A stretch of DNA of 64,000 nucleotides from an uncultured Opitutia bacterium (GCA_945957395.1 CAMFKE010000004.1:186001-250000); one strand, 5' to 3'; positions 16,476 through 25,957 are shown, numbered from the stretch's first letter. Numbers and translations are program-made. Notes: generated by a model from the letters alone, not told the origin.

Positions 16476-18368
16476 ATGGCCCTGCTCTCCGTCAATGAAC
16501 TCGTCCTCGGCTTCGGTGGACCGAAGCTGCTGGAAGGCGTGTCCTTCCAAATCGACCCGGGCGAGCGCGTGGCGCTCGTGGGGCGCAACGGGGCGGGCAA
16601 GAGCACCTTGTTCAACCTCATGCAGGGCAGGATCTTGCCCGATTCCGGCGAGGTGATCGTCACGCGCGGCGTGCGCGTGGGCGTGCTGCACCAGGATGTG
16701 CCGCCCGGGCTCGAGGGCACGGTGCGCGAAATCGTGCTGGGCGGCCTCGGCGAGGCGGGTGAGCTGCTGCTGCGCCACGACGTGCTGGTGGCGGCCGGCG
16801 ACCATTCCGAGGAGGTGGATCGTCTGCATCACCGTCTCGACGAACTGGGCGCGTGGTCCGGCGGCGTGGAGGCCGACAAGGTCATGTCGCGCATGGGGCT
16901 TTCGGCCGACCTGCCGTTCGCGTCGCTGAGCGCGGGCATGAAGCGCCGCGTGATGCTGGGCCGGGAAATCATTTCCAATCCGGACCTGCTGCTGCTGGAC
17001 GAGCCGACCAACCACCTGGATGTGGCGGCCATCGAGTGGCTGGAGGAGTTCATCAAGTCCTTCCGCGGCGCGGTGTTCTTCGTGACGCACGACCGTCGGT
17101 TCCTCAAGAATGTGGCGCGGCGCATCCTGGACCTCGACCGGGGCCGCGTGACATCGTGGAACTGTGGATACGCCGAATACCTGGAGCGCAAGCAGGCCGC
17201 GCTGGAGGCGGAGGCGGTGGTGAACGCCGAGTTCGACAAGAAGCTGGCGCAGGAGGAGGCGTGGCTGAGGCAGGGCGTGAAGGCGCGCCGGTGCCGCAAC
17301 GAGGGCCGCGTGCGCGAGCTGGAGAAGCTGCGCAACACGCGCCGTGCGAGGCGGGAGCGCGAGGGCGGCATCCGCGCGGCGGTGGCCGAGGCGGACCGTT
17401 CGGGCGTGAAGGTCATCGAGGCCGAGGGCGTCTCGCACGGCTGGAACGGCACGCCGATCGTGACGAACCTCGACCTGCTCGTGACGCGCGGCGACCGCAT
17501 CGGACTGCTGGGCCCCAATGGCATCGGCAAGACCACCCTGCTGAAAATCCTGCTGGGCGAACTCGCGCCGGACTCCGGCACGGTCACGCACGGCACGAAC
17601 CTGAAGGTCGCGTATTTCGACCAGCTGCGAGCGCAGCTGGACCCTGCGCAGACGGTCATCCGCAACCTGGCGGGCGACAACGACCACGTGTTCATCGGCG
17701 GCTCCAAGAAGCACGCCATCACCTATTTGCAGGATTTCCTGTTCGCGCCCGACCGCGCGAAGTCGCCGGTGTCGATGCTCTCCGGCGGCGAGCGCTGCCG
17801 GCTGCTGCTGGCCAAGCTGTTCCTCACGCCGGCGAACGTGCTGGTGCTCGACGAGCCCACGAACGACCTGGACTTGGAGACGCTCGACCTGCTTGAGGAG
17901 CTCATCTCCGACTTCTCCGGCACCGTGCTGCTCGTGTCGCACGACCGCGAGTTTTTGGACAACGTGACCACCAGCTATCTCGTGTTCGAGGGCGACGGCA
18001 TGGTGCGCGAGTTCGTCGGCGACTACGAGGCCTGGAGCGCCGAGCGACGCGCCGCGCGCGCGGCCGAGGAGGCGCGTGTCGCCGCGCAGGCCGCGGCCCA
18101 GGCGAAGGCCGCTGCGGCGGCCACGGTGAGGGCGCGCAAGCTCACGAACCGCGAGACGCGCGAGCTGGCGGAGTTGCCGGCGAAGATGGAGGCGTTGGAG
18201 GCGGAGCAGAAGGCTATCGCCGACAAGATGGTGGACCCGAATTTCTACAAGAACCCGGACGCCGTGAAGCAGTCGCGCGAGCGCAGCGAGGCCATCGAGA
18301 TGGAACTGATGGAAGCGCTCGAGCGCTGGGACTACCTGGAAAAGGTGTCCAAGGGCGAGGCGCAGTAG
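16476..18368 (+). CDS. uup: ABC-F ATPase, Uup type
   Basis: A 630-residue soluble protein with two ABC domains and no membrane segment. The first has Walker A GRNGAGKST (residues 37-45), signature SLSAGMKRR and LLLDEPTNHLDV. The second has GPNGIGKTT, SGGERCRLLLAKL and LVLDEPTNDLDLE. A charged linker joins them, and a C-terminal coiled coil (about residues 545-625, with an Ala/Arg-rich lead-in) identifies the Uup subgroup. ABC-F proteins act on ribosomes; Uup also affects precise excision of transposons and branched DNA in E. coli. The start ATG at 16476 begins directly with MALLSVNELVLGF. It is a single-gene unit. Confidence 0.92.
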   Translation: MALLSVNELVLGFGGPKLLEGVSFQIDPGERVALVGRNGAGKSTLFNLMQGRILPDSGEVIVTRGVRVGVLHQDVPPGLEGTVREIVLGGLGEAGELLLRHDVLVAAGDHSEEVDRLHHRLDELGAWSGGVEADKVMSRMGLSADLPFASLSAGMKRRVMLGREIISNPDLLLLDEPTNHLDVAAIEWLEEFIKSFRGAVFFVTHDRRFLKNVARRILDLDRGRVTSWNCGYAEYLERKQAALEAEAVVNAEFDKKLAQEEAWLRQGVKARRCRNEGRVRELEKLRNTRRARREREGGIRAAVAEADRSGVKVIEAEGVSHGWNGTPIVTNLDLLVTRGDRIGLLGPNGIGKTTLLKILLGELAPDSGTVTHGTNLKVAYFDQLRAQLDPAQTVIRNLAGDNDHVFIGGSKKHAITYLQDFLFAPDRAKSPVSMLSGGERCRLLLAKLFLTPANVLVLDEPTNDLDLETLDLLEELISDFSGTVLLVSHDREFLDNVTTSYLVFEGDGMVREFVGDYEAWSAERRAARAAEEARVAAQAAAQAKAAAAATVRARKLTNRETRELAELPAKMEALEAEQKAIADKMVDPNFYKNPDAVKQSRERSEAIEMELMEALERWDYLEKVSKGEAQ

Positions 18369-18400
18369 CGCGAGGCGGCGGGGCGCCGCAAAGCGAAGGC

Positions 18401-18496
18401 GGATTGAAGGGTGCGGAGTGCGGAATTGGCACCGGCTGCCGCATTTCGAAGGGCGAAGCCGACCGCCGTTTTGCAATTTGCACTCTGCGATCCGCT
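18401..18496. repeat. Heptad inverted-repeat element B
   Basis: The left arm carries TGCGGAG and TGCGGAA (18412-18425). The right arm, read on the minus strand, carries GCGGATC, GCAGAGT, GCAAATT and GCAAAAC (18469-18496). The core between them contains TTCGAA and GGCGAAGCCG and resembles the core of element C. It lies between the converging stops of uup and a small lipoprotein gene, where no simple terminator is visible for uup. Confidence 0.65.
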
Positions 18497-18502
18497 TGGG
18501 GC

Positions 18503-18634
18503 CTACTTGATTTTGCCGTTGGAGTCGAAGGTGTCGCCGGCGGGGCAGTCGCAGGCCGGGTAGTACGGGCAGCAGCAGGCGGAGAGCAGCAGGCCGGCTG
18601 CGAGAAGGCCGAGCGACAGGGGGAGGCGTTTCAT
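18503..18634 (-). CDS. Small cysteine-rich lipoprotein, 43 residues
   Basis: ATG at 18634 opens MKRLPLSLGLLAAGLLLSAC, a complete lipoprotein signal with lipobox LLLSAC and lipidation Cys20. The predicted mature peptide is only 24 residues and contains five cysteines, beginning CCCPYYPACDC, then ends with SNGKIK. Small lipoproteins with this layout are common in diderm bacteria, but I do not recognise this one. It sits alone between uup (convergent) and the aminopeptidase gene, in an ordinary high-GC context. The signal peptide is the main support that it is real. Confidence 0.65.
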   Translation of the reverse strand: MKRLPLSLGLLAAGLLLSACCCPYYPACDCPAGDTFDSNGKIK

Positions 18635-18703
18635 GCCGCGCGGTATTGGGGCGCCGCCGGGCTTTTTCAACGCTGCGTTGCGAGCGGCCGGCGTGTTCCG
18701 GGA

Positions 18704-18744
18704 TGCGAAAAGGCCGCCCGGGGGATTCCCGTGGCGGCCCTTTT
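18704..18744 (-). terminator. Intrinsic terminator of the aminopeptidase gene
   Basis: On the minus strand, complementary GGGCCGCC and GGGCGGCC arms flank a GC-rich loop and are followed by TTTTC. It lies 21-60 bp past the aminopeptidase stop. Confidence 0.7.
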
Positions 18745-18764
18745 CAGCCCGATGAGGGGCTCGC

Positions 18765-19877
18765 TTACTTGCCGAGGAGGTAGTCGGGGTTGAGCTTGTG
18801 CAGCGCCTCGGGCACGAAGAGGCCGTCCTTGCGGATGAGCTTGTCGTCGAAGCGGATTTCGCCGCCGCCGTATTCGGGGCGCTGGATGCAGACCATGTCC
18901 CAGTGGACGGCGGAGGTGTTGCCGTTGTCGGTCTTCTCGTAGCACTTGCCGGGGGTGAAGTGGAAGGAGCCGGCGATCTTCTCGTCGAAGAGGATGTCCT
19001 GCATCGGGTTGAGAATGTGCGGGTGGAAGCCCAGCGCGAACTCGCCGATGTAGCGCGCGCCGGGGTCCGTATCGAGGATCTCGTTGAGGCGCTTGGTGTT
19101 GTTGGAGGTGGCCTCGACGATCTTGCCCTGCTTGAAGACGAGGCGGATGTTTTCGAAGGAGACGCCCTGGTAGATGGTCGGGCAGTTGTACTGGATGACG
19201 CCTTCGACGGAGTCCTTGACGGGGGCGGTGAAGACCTCGCCGTCCGGGATGTTGTATTCGCCGCCGCAGGGGATGGCGGCGATGTTCTTGATGGAGAAGC
19301 GCAGGTCGGTGCCGGGGCCGGTGATGTGCACGCGGTCGGTGGCCATCATGGCGTCGGCGAGGGCCTTCATGCCGGGGACCATGCGGGCGTAGTCCATGGT
19401 GCACACGCGGAAGTAGAAGTCCTCGAAGGCCTCGGTGCTCATCTTGGCCTGCTGGGCCATGGCGGGGTTGGGCCAGCGCAGCACCACCCACTTGGTCTTC
19501 TCGACGCGGTAATTGAGGGTGGGGCGGATGGCCTTGGCGTAGGCGTTCATGCGCTCCGCGCTGACATCGCTGGATTCGAAGATGTTGCTGGCTCCGCGCA
19601 CCGCGATGTACGCGTCCATCTTGAGCATGCGGGCGAGTTCGAACTCGTTGGTGAGCTCGAACTGCTCGTCGGAGCCGTCGCGAAGCATCTCGCGGCCGAC
19701 GCGGGGATGGCCGATGGTGGTCTGCACGACGGCGCCCTTGGCGCGGGCGGCGCGGATGAGGGCGACGGTCATCTCGTCGGGGATGTCGGCGACATCGATG
19801 AGGACTTTTTCGCCGGCCTTGAGCTTGGTGGAGAATCCGGTGAGGACTTCGGCGAGTTGGGAGTAGCGGGGATCCAT
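18765..19877 (-). CDS. M29-family aminopeptidase (AmpS/AmpT type)
   Basis: A 370-residue cytoplasmic metallopeptidase that removes N-terminal residues from peptides. The family metal ligands can be matched: Glu in NIPDGEVFT, Glu in IGEFALG, His in GFHPHI and the His/Asp pair in AVHWDMV. The start is the ATG at 19877 ([12 protein letters not shown]); the 50 residues upstream in the open frame are Pro/Arg-rich shadow. Length fits the family. The gene has its own terminator and a hairpin at 19988-20025 separates it from the glycosidase gene. Confidence 0.9.
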   Translation of the reverse strand: MDPRYSQLAEVLTGFSTKLKAGEKVLIDVADIPDEMTVALIRAARAKGAVVQTTIGHPRVGREMLRDGSDEQFELTNEFELARMLKMDAYIAVRGASNIFESSDVSAERMNAYAKAIRPTLNYRVEKTKWVVLRWPNPAMAQQAKMSTEAFEDFYFRVCTMDYARMVPGMKALADAMMATDRVHITGPGTDLRFSIKNIAAIPCGGEYNIPDGEVFTAPVKDSVEGVIQYNCPTIYQGVSFENIRLVFKQGKIVEATSNNTKRLNEILDTDPGARYIGEFALGFHPHILNPMQDILFDEKIAGSFHFTPGKCYEKTDNGNTSAVHWDMVCIQRPEYGGGEIRFDDKLIRKDGLFVPEALHKLNPDYLLGK

Positions 19878-19987
19878 GGTGGCTGAGGAGAAAGGCGTGA
19901 GGGGGTTTTTCCGCGATTCAAAAAAGAGCGCATGTGCGTCTCGGGCGTTCCGAAGATTGGGCCGTCTCGGGCGCGGTCCCGGATGCG

Positions 19988-20025
19988 GCAAGGCCCGCGC
20001 CGGAGCGTGTCCGGGCGGGCCTTGC
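19988..20025 (-). terminator. Strong hairpin after the glycosidase gene
   Basis: Near-perfect 15-bp arms (19988-20003 with 20011-20025) enclose a 7-base loop. On the minus strand there is no T run after it, so it may be a weak terminator or an mRNA 3'-end stabiliser. Confidence 0.5.
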
Positions 20026-20061
20026 AAGGGGGCGGGCGCGAGCGCGGGGCGCGCGTCCGAC

Positions 20062-22098
20062 TCACTTGGTCTCGAAGACGAGCACCTCGAAGGGTTCCAG
20101 CGTGACGGTGACGGGCTCGCCGGGCTTGGCCGTCAGGGACTTCAGGCGCTGGTCGGGGTAGGAGGCGGAGAAGGCGAAGGTCTTGCCTTTCTCCGACTCG
20201 GGCAGCTCGAGGGCGGCGGCGACATCGAAGGTGAGGTCGCGGGGCTTCTCGTCGGGGTTTCGCACCATGATGATGCTCTTCTTGGAGGACCAGGAGGCGT
20301 AGCCGTAGGGGTTCACATCGTAGTTGTGCAGCTCGCGGCCGTCGGGGCCGTTCATGGGCTTGCCGTCGGCGTCCTTGACGCGGCCGAGGTGCTTGGCGGG
20401 CTGGCCGCCGAAGATGTGGGCGTCGGCGAGGGTGGGGGCGTTGAGGCGGGCCCACTTGGCGGATTCGGCGACGAGGTCCCAGCCGGTCTGGCTCATCATG
20501 TCGGGCGTGAGGTAGAGCTCCTGCATCATGGTGCCGGTGGCGAAGAAGGAGCGCACCTCGTTCTTGAGGTCGTTGCCGGCGGAGGAGACATCCTTGGCCT
20601 GGTAGTGGCGGCCGAGCACCACGCCGTGCAGCATGATGGAGTTGAGCGGGTAGAGGGGGCCGCGCTTCTGGACGGAGTTGAAGTTGCTGTTGTCGCGGTA
20701 GGTGATCCAGCGTTCGCGGATGTCGCCCTTGCCTTCCCAGAAGACATCGGCGCCGCCGTGCCAGGTGCAGTCGATGTGGTTGAGCCAGAAGGGCGAGGGC
20801 CAGGTGCCCACGGTGACATTCATGTACAGCTCGGGGTCGGCGGCGTGGAGTTCGCGGGCGATGCGAAGGAGGGCCATGAAGTGGGGGGAGACGCCGTCGC
20901 CGGCCTTGTCCCACTTGAAGTAGTTGGCGCCTTCCTTGCGCATGAGCTCGAGGCTCTTGTCGCGGTACCAGTTGTAGTAGGGCTCGAAGGCGAGGTTGAG
21001 GTTCTTGGAGTCCTGTTCGACGACGCCGAGCTTGCGGGCGTTCTCGATGCGCATGGGGGCCTCGCCGTAGCCGCCGAGGGGGGAGATCCAGATGCCCAGG
21101 CGAGAGCCGTACTTGGCGGCGAGGTCGCGGGAGGGCTTGAGGCCGTTGGGGAGCTTCTTCTTGTCGAAGCCCCAGAAGGTGGTGCGGGAGTCGTCCCAGC
21201 CGTCGTCGAGCACGAAGGAGTCGAGCTTCACGCCGCGCTTCTTCACGAGCTCCTCGCCGAAGCCGGTGATGGCCTTGGCGAGGTTGGCCTCGGTGACATT
21301 GGTGCCCATGTCGTACCAGCCGTTGAAGTGCAGGAAGGGCGTGGCGGCGCGGGCGCGCTCGCGCTCGAGGTAGTACTGGAAGCCGCGGCGCATCTGGCCG
21401 GCGGGCGAGATGCCGGCGACGGTGCCGAAGGAGAAGGAGGCGCCGGGCTTGACGGGCAGCTTGCACTCGAAGCCGGAGGTGAAGCCTTCGCCGTTCACGG
21501 CGTTCTTGGTCATCGGCAGTTCGGTGCCGAAGAAGAGGTCTCCGGCGGTGACGGGGCTGCCCGGCACGGTGCCGGCCTGTTTGGCGCCGGTGACGGAGAC
21601 GGACTGGAGCGTGAGCGAGGCGAGCTCGGTGGGCTTGGTGCCGGAGATGATGAACTCCTGGCGGACATAGTTGGAGCCGTCGCGAAGGAGGGCGCGCCAG
21701 TCGACCGTGAGGCCCGAGGCCTCGTGGCGGAGCTTGGCCACGAACGCCTTGCCGGCGAAGCGGTCGCAGGCGCGGGGGGCGCCGGGTTTGGCGGGGACGC
21801 TCACGAGCTTGGGCGCGCCCACCAGCTTGAAGGCCGACGAGTCGAGTTCGCCCTCGGAGGTCTTCAGCTTGAACAGGGGGCGACCGGCCTGGGATTGTCC
21901 GGTCAGGGTGTCGGGTGCGAGCACGCCGTCGGCGGCGGTCCAGTCGGCCGAGATGACGGCGTTCTTGAGGGTCAGCTTGGTCGCGGCCTGTTCGGCCTTG
22001 GCGGCGCCGGGCGTCATGCCGGGGAGCTCGGCGGCGTGAAGGGCGAAGGGGGCGGCCACGAGGGCGCTCGTCAGCAGGAGGTTTTTTTGGTTCATCAT
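20062..22098 (-). CDS. Secreted clan GH-D glycosidase (GH36-like alpha-galactosidase)
   Basis: A 678-residue protein with a signal peptide ([20 protein letters not shown], cleavage near HAA). An N-terminal beta-sandwich is followed by a TIM barrel carrying [10 protein letters not shown] and then YFKWDKAG. Asp397 of KWD corresponds to the nucleophile of GH36/GH27 enzymes. A C-terminal beta domain ends the protein ([10 protein letters not shown]). Related Verrucomicrobia and Planctomycetes proteins are often mislabelled enterotoxin. The likely action is removal of terminal alpha-linked galactose or N-acetylgalactosamine from extracellular glycans. The exact substrate is inferred. Confidence 0.75.
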   Translation of the reverse strand: MMNQKNLLLTSALVAAPFALHAAELPGMTPGAAKAEQAATKLTLKNAVISADWTAADGVLAPDTLTGQSQAGRPLFKLKTSEGELDSSAFKLVGAPKLVSVPAKPGAPRACDRFAGKAFVAKLRHEASGLTVDWRALLRDGSNYVRQEFIISGTKPTELASLTLQSVSVTGAKQAGTVPGSPVTAGDLFFGTELPMTKNAVNGEGFTSGFECKLPVKPGASFSFGTVAGISPAGQMRRGFQYYLERERARAATPFLHFNGWYDMGTNVTEANLAKAITGFGEELVKKRGVKLDSFVLDDGWDDSRTTFWGFDKKKLPNGLKPSRDLAAKYGSRLGIWISPLGGYGEAPMRIENARKLGVVEQDSKNLNLAFEPYYNWYRDKSLELMRKEGANYFKWDKAGDGVSPHFMALLRIARELHAADPELYMNVTVGTWPSPFWLNHIDCTWHGGADVFWEGKGDIRERWITYRDNSNFNSVQKRGPLYPLNSIMLHGVVLGRHYQAKDVSSAGNDLKNEVRSFFATGTMMQELYLTPDMMSQTGWDLVAESAKWARLNAPTLADAHIFGGQPAKHLGRVKDADGKPMNGPDGRELHNYDVNPYGYASWSSKKSIIMVRNPDEKPRDLTFDVAAALELPESEKGKTFAFSASYPDQRLKSLTAKPGEPVTVTLEPFEVLVFETK

Positions 22099-22170
22099 GG
22101 GGATATGCCGGCAAGCGAGGCGACCTGACGCGAAAAATGCGAAAGGGCGCGAAGCGGCCCGGGATTTGTT

Positions 22171-23643
22171 TTATTTACCCGTCACGCGTCGTGCGTTGCG
22201 GTAGGGGAGGTTGAGGAAGACAAGCGTTCCGTCGTCGCGCAACATGTGCTTCTCCGGACCTTCGGCGCCGGGGGGCGTGATGGTCAGGACGCCGCCTTCG
22301 ACCGTGTAGGGGATGCGGTGTCGGGCGAGGAAGGCTTTGCCGTTGATGGTGATGCGGCAGAGCCCGTCGGCGCCGAATTCGCGGACAAACTCGTCGCCGT
22401 CGTGCGAGTAGAGCCAGCGGCCGACAAAATCGGTGGCGGTCGCGCGGGTGGAGAGGCCTTCCTCCAAGGATACGACGCCGCGCGAGGTGCTTTCGCCGGT
22501 GCGTCCTTCGCGAAGCGCGAGCGTGGCGACGATCTCCCACTTGCCCGGGCCCGCGAGCGCGGCCGGCACGCTCAGTAGCGGCGCGTTGTTGAAGGTGTTT
22601 TGGATGACGCCGGCGCCGCCCTCGCCGGCCGGCGAGGCCACCACGGCGCCGTCCTTGCACAGGGCGACCGAACGGATGCTCAGCGCGTCGCGTCCGACCA
22701 GCCACTTGAAGACGGCGCGGTAATCGCCGGGGCCGTGGATGAGCCTGGAGACATCGAAGCGCACCTCGCGCGGCTGCCCGCGCGGGGCGCCGTCAAGGTT
22801 CCAGTCGAATTCACGCCCCGGAGGTTCCGTGACGAACTCGCTTTTGCCGAAGGGGACGGAGCGCAGCGTGTCGCCCCGGCGGCTCAGCGCATAGTCGGTA
22901 TACAGGCGCAGGTCGCGCTCGCCGCGGCGCACTTCGATTTCCCCGCTGAGCACGCCGACCAGGCTCTCGTCGCCGGAGCGCGAGGCGCTGACGGCGAAAC
23001 GCGTGCCGTGGTCGACGATGCGCTCGCCCGGGGTGTCGAGGATGAAGCCGCGGGCGCCCGGGGGCACATCGGCTACGGCCTTGCCGTGCGCGAGGCGGCA
23101 GGCGTTGGGGCCGGTCACCTCGAAGGCCGCCGGGCCTTCAATCAGGAGGCGAACGCCGCTTTCAAAGGTAAGCTCCACGAAACCCGCGGAAAATTCTCCC
23201 GAGGGAGCGTCAAGCCGGGCCCCCTGCTTTGCGCCGCCGAGCGTCCATCGGGCGCCGACGGAGCGGGTCACCGAAGCGGGGATCCCGTCCGATTGCGCCA
23301 TTTGCGCGGATTGCGGCGAAGGCCGGGTGACCCACAGGGAAAGGCCGGCGCCTATGGCCAGCGCGGCGGCGGCGGCCAGCGTGGCGGGCAGCCACCGGTC
23401 GCGGCGCCTGCGGTCGATGACGGATGTCGGCAGGCTGCGCGCCGCATCGGGGGCGACGGCCTCGGGCAGGAGCGCCTCGACCGAGGCGAGGTCGAGGTAC
23501 TCGGCCAGGGCCTCGGGGTGTTCAAGCAGGAGGGCGTCGAGCCGCCTCTGCTCCTCCGTCGAGAGGTTGCCTGCGAGGCGCTTGTCGATGAGGTCCGCAA
23601 GCTCCCGTCGCGAGGGTGATGGCGTGTCGCTGTGAGGGGTCAT
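22171..23643 (-). CDS. FecR-domain anti-sigma protein with C-terminal extra domain
   Basis: A 490-residue membrane protein. A cytoplasmic N-terminal region (ELADLIDKRLAGNLSTEEQR, residues 14-33) resembles the anti-sigma part of FecR proteins. One membrane segment follows at about 81-103 (LAAAAALAIGAGLSLWV). The FecR domain lies at about 140-270 (GVRLLIEGPAAFEV, then GFILDTPGERIVDHGTRFAV). The last 80 residues (FVGRWLYSHDGDEF through ITPPGAEG) look like a small lipocalin-like beta-barrel domain. Its ATG overlaps the sigma-factor stop (ATGA), the classic arrangement for a cognate sigma/anti-sigma pair. The start at 23643 excludes a longer overlapping shadow. Confidence 0.8.
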   Translation of the reverse strand: MTPHSDTPSPSRRELADLIDKRLAGNLSTEEQRRLDALLLEHPEALAEYLDLASVEALLPEAVAPDAARSLPTSVIDRRRRDRWLPATLAAAAALAIGAGLSLWVTRPSPQSAQMAQSDGIPASVTRSVGARWTLGGAKQGARLDAPSGEFSAGFVELTFESGVRLLIEGPAAFEVTGPNACRLAHGKAVADVPPGARGFILDTPGERIVDHGTRFAVSASRSGDESLVGVLSGEIEVRRGERDLRLYTDYALSRRGDTLRSVPFGKSEFVTEPPGREFDWNLDGAPRGQPREVRFDVSRLIHGPGDYRAVFKWLVGRDALSIRSVALCKDGAVVASPAGEGGAGVIQNTFNNAPLLSVPAALAGPGKWEIVATLALREGRTGESTSRGVVSLEEGLSTRATATDFVGRWLYSHDGDEFVREFGADGLCRITINGKAFLARHRIPYTVEGGVLTITPPGAEGPEKHMLRDDGTLVFLNLPYRNARRVTGK

Positions 23644-24203
23644 GACAAAGGGAAGGGTATGGTTTCTCGGGCGTCTCCGGCGTCGAAGCGGCGCTTCATG
23701 CAGGAACGCAAAGCGCGGCGAAGGCGGCAGGCGCGCTGGTGCATGGCGTCCGGCGAGAGCCCGAGGGCGCGGGCGAGGGCGATGAGGGGGCGTCCCTCCC
23801 CGTAGTGGCCGACCAGCAGTTCGCGCTCCGCCGGCGGCGCTTCGGCGACGCAGTGTCTGAGGGCGTTCAGGCGCGCCTCGCACTCGGCGCTGAACAGGGG
23901 CTCTCCGGCGTCCGCGATGCGCTCGAACAGTTCCTCGCCGAACAGGGTGGCGTTGGCGCGGGCGAGGTCGCGCCGCTTCGACTTGGCCTTGAAGTAGGCG
24001 ACGCGGAACGCCCACCGGGTGAAGTTTTCAGGGGCGTCCAGGCGCTCCCGGTTGTTCCACAGGTGCAGGGCCGTTTCCTGCATCACATCGTCGGCATGTT
24101 CGCCGCGTCCGCCCAGCAACGCCACGACATACGAGCGCAGCCCGGGCCAGACGGCGCGCAGGGCGGCGTCCATTCCGGTACGATTCAGGACGGGCTCGGA
24201 CAT
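23640..24203 (-). CDS. ECF-type RNA polymerase sigma factor
   Basis: A 187-residue sigma-70 family protein lacking region 1.1 and most of region 3. Region 2 covers about residues 15-80 (HADDVMQETALHLWN, then FTRWAFRVAYFKAKSKRR), and region 4 about 112-165 (APPAERELLVGHY, LSPDAMHQRACRLRRAL). It is the type common in Verrucomicrobia and Planctomycetes with an adjacent FecR protein. No TonB receptor or SusD-like gene follows, so the regulon is elsewhere and unknown. Confidence 0.88.
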   Translation of the reverse strand: MSEPVLNRTGMDAALRAVWPGLRSYVVALLGGRGEHADDVMQETALHLWNNRERLDAPENFTRWAFRVAYFKAKSKRRDLARANATLFGEELFERIADAGEPLFSAECEARLNALRHCVAEAPPAERELLVGHYGEGRPLIALARALGLSPDAMHQRACRLRRALRSCMKRRFDAGDARETIPFPLS

Positions 24204-24570
24204 GGGGTGGGCTGGGGTGCGGGGAAGGGGCGGCGATCATCCCGCCTCTTGCCGCGCCGCATTTCAAGGTAAACAAGCGGGGCGCGCTCGGCTCGATGTG
24301 CCTGAAGGCGTCATTCCGGTTTCTTGGCGCGCTCGCGCGGGTGATTCCGGACGGCGCCGCCAGGGGGAGGGAGTGTGGGGTGGCTCATGTTGTCGGGAGG
24401 GCGCCCATACATGCCGCCGCAGGTTGTTTCCTGACATGGCTTGGGGAGTTAAAATGAACCGGGTCTGCGCCGCCGCAGCAGCAGCTTGATGGGCGCAGGT
24501 GCGCTCGAGTTGTGACAAGCATTGCGCCGCGCGCATTCCTTCTCCGCAATCGCTCGCTCTACTTCATCCC
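24204..24570. other. Divergent intergenic region between sigma factor and TsaB-like gene
   Basis: This gap of 367 bp holds no convincing ORF, RNA gene or terminator. The stretch 24420-24455 (GTTGTTTCCTGACATGG, then GTTAAAATG) is the most promoter-like, with a possible -10 TTAAAA reading toward the TsaB-like gene, but the match is weak. Confidence 0.4.
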
Positions 24571-25260
24571 ATGGAAACCGACCCTTCGCTTTCGCTGAGC
24601 ATGCCGGCCTCTCCCGGTCCCGGTGCCTGGTTGCTGCTGGACGCAACCTGGCCGATAGCGGCCGTCGGTGTCTGGCGCGATGGCCGTTGGCTCTCGTTCG
24701 TGCGCGCCGAAGGGCCCGCGGTGGAATCGCTTTTTGAAATCGTCGAGCGCGCGTTGAGCCGGGCGGGCGTGGACCTGCCCGGGCTTGCCGGGTACCTCTT
24801 CGCCGAGGGGCCGGGGTCGGTGTTGGGCCTGCGCAGCGCGGCCATGGCCCTGCGCGCATGGCGCATGGCGCCCGGCTTGGATAAAAAGCCCGTGCTCGCC
24901 TGTTGCTCGCTCAGGCTCGCCGCCGAGCTCGCCTCGCTGGACCAGCCGGGGTCGGGGCGCTTCTCGGTCTTCGCCGCCTCGCGTCGCGACCGGTGGAACG
25001 CGCTCGCCGCCGGCTCGGCCCGCAGGGAGGAATGCGACGGTGCCGGTCTGGCCCGTTTGCCCGCCCCGCTGCTGCAGTTGCCGGCCCGTGATGTCGGCGC
25101 CCCGCCCGTCTCGGCGGAGAAGTTCGACCCGCTTGAAGCTCTGGCGCGACACCCGGAGGTTTTCCTGATTCCGGGCTTGTTCCACCTGTGCGATTCGCCC
25201 GACGCGGCCAATCTGGCGAACACCTACTCCACTTGGACCGGGGATCGGCATAGGGCCTGA
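24571..25260 (+). CDS. TsaB-like protein
   Basis: A 229-residue protein resembling TsaB (YeaZ), the non-catalytic partner of TsaD in making threonylcarbamoyl-adenosine at tRNA position 37. The ASKHA-fold start LLLDATWPIAAVGVW corresponds to the LAIDTS strand, and AEGPGSVLGLRSAAMALRAW to the GPGSFTGLRIG helix. The match is partial: the first motif has lost the DTS sequence and the second half is poorly conserved. The ATG at 24571 is preferred because the longer frame adds an unconserved leader. It may be a diverged TsaB or a pseudo-subunit. Confidence 0.6.
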   Translation: METDPSLSLSMPASPGPGAWLLLDATWPIAAVGVWRDGRWLSFVRAEGPAVESLFEIVERALSRAGVDLPGLAGYLFAEGPGSVLGLRSAAMALRAWRMAPGLDKKPVLACCSLRLAAELASLDQPGSGRFSVFAASRRDRWNALAAGSARREECDGAGLARLPAPLLQLPARDVGAPPVSAEKFDPLEALARHPEVFLIPGLFHLCDSPDAANLANTYSTWTGDRHRA

Positions 25261-25289
25261 CCCTGGCGGCGTTCCGGCGTCGCGCGGCG

Positions 25290-25625
25290 TTATCCGGGAA
25301 CCTTTTCTTCCAGCCAGACCGCGTCGGCGCGGAACGGCTTGCCCTTCGATTCCGGATCCCAGCCCTTGGCCAGGGCGAAGCGGGCGCACTTCTTGATGCG
25401 TTCCTCAAAGACGCCCATGGAGCGGGGTTTGGCGAAGCCGTAATCCTTGAAGGGGAAGTCGATGATGAGCTCCTTGCGGCTCATGTCCGCAAGCATGACG
25501 CTCACCGAGATTCCGCGCGCGTCCATATAGGGGCTCGTCGAGCCGGCGAAATGGCGCACCTCCCATTCGAAGCGTTGGGCGTCGAGATTGAAGCTGCCGG
25601 ACGGAAGGTGCTGCTGTTGGGCCAT
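25290..25625 (-). CDS. Conserved-looking hypothetical protein
   Basis: A soluble protein of 111 residues (ATG at 25625, with GGGAATGGGACAC just upstream; ATGs at 25634 and 25664 are alternatives). It has alternating beta-like and charged segments (FEWEVRHFAG, ISVSVMLADMSRKELIIDF, then KKCARFALAKGWDPESKGKPF) and no signal peptide, membrane segment or metal motif. I do not recognise a family. Its codon use matches its neighbours and it ends 30 bp from the convergent TsaB-like gene, supporting a real gene. Confidence 0.6.
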   Translation of the reverse strand: MAQQQHLPSGSFNLDAQRFEWEVRHFAGSTSPYMDARGISVSVMLADMSRKELIIDFPFKDYGFAKPRSMGVFEERIKKCARFALAKGWDPESKGKPFRADAVWLEEKVPG

Positions 25626-25689
25626 GTGTCCCATTCCCTTGGGCGAGCTCGTCGGCAGCGTCAATCGCGGCTTCGAACCGGGCTGGTAT

Positions 25690-25957
25690 TACCGCCATTC
25701 TGTTCGATGGGTATGACCATTCCTGATTCCGGACTGGCGCCGACGACGGGAGGGGGGGGGTAAAGTGGCTGTTAATTCAAAGGGTGGTTGCTGTTGGGGG
25801 TTGTACCTTGTTTTGTGTACGGCGATTGTAGGGTTCGTTCTTTAATGAGGTTGGATTCAATGGGTAGATGATGTGATAGGTATGATGCAGATATGGATCC
25901 CGGTTCGTATGATGATAATCGATTCGGATTGTTGATTAAGTGGTCCGTCAATCGAAG
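25690..25957 (+). ncRNA. Possible untranslated transcript ending in an orphan terminator
   Basis: This AT-richer stretch (G and T dominate the plus strand from about 25760 to 25900) lies in a gene-free gap of about 470 bp and runs directly into a strong plus-strand terminator at 25958-25984. No plus-strand gene lies between the stop of the TsaB-like gene at 25260 and that hairpin, except antisense through the minus-strand hypothetical gene. A small RNA with its own promoter is one explanation. I could not match it to SRP RNA, RNase P RNA, tmRNA, 6S RNA or a tRNA. A long 3' UTR of the TsaB-like gene is the alternative. Confidence 0.25.

Noticed and set aside
19769-22128. Two overlapping ORFs of 750-780 codons over the glycosidase and aminopeptidase genes
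   Set aside because: They are frame shadows: one is Arg/Pro-rich and the other Gly/Val/Glu-rich. Both cross real gene boundaries, while the accepted frames show family motifs.
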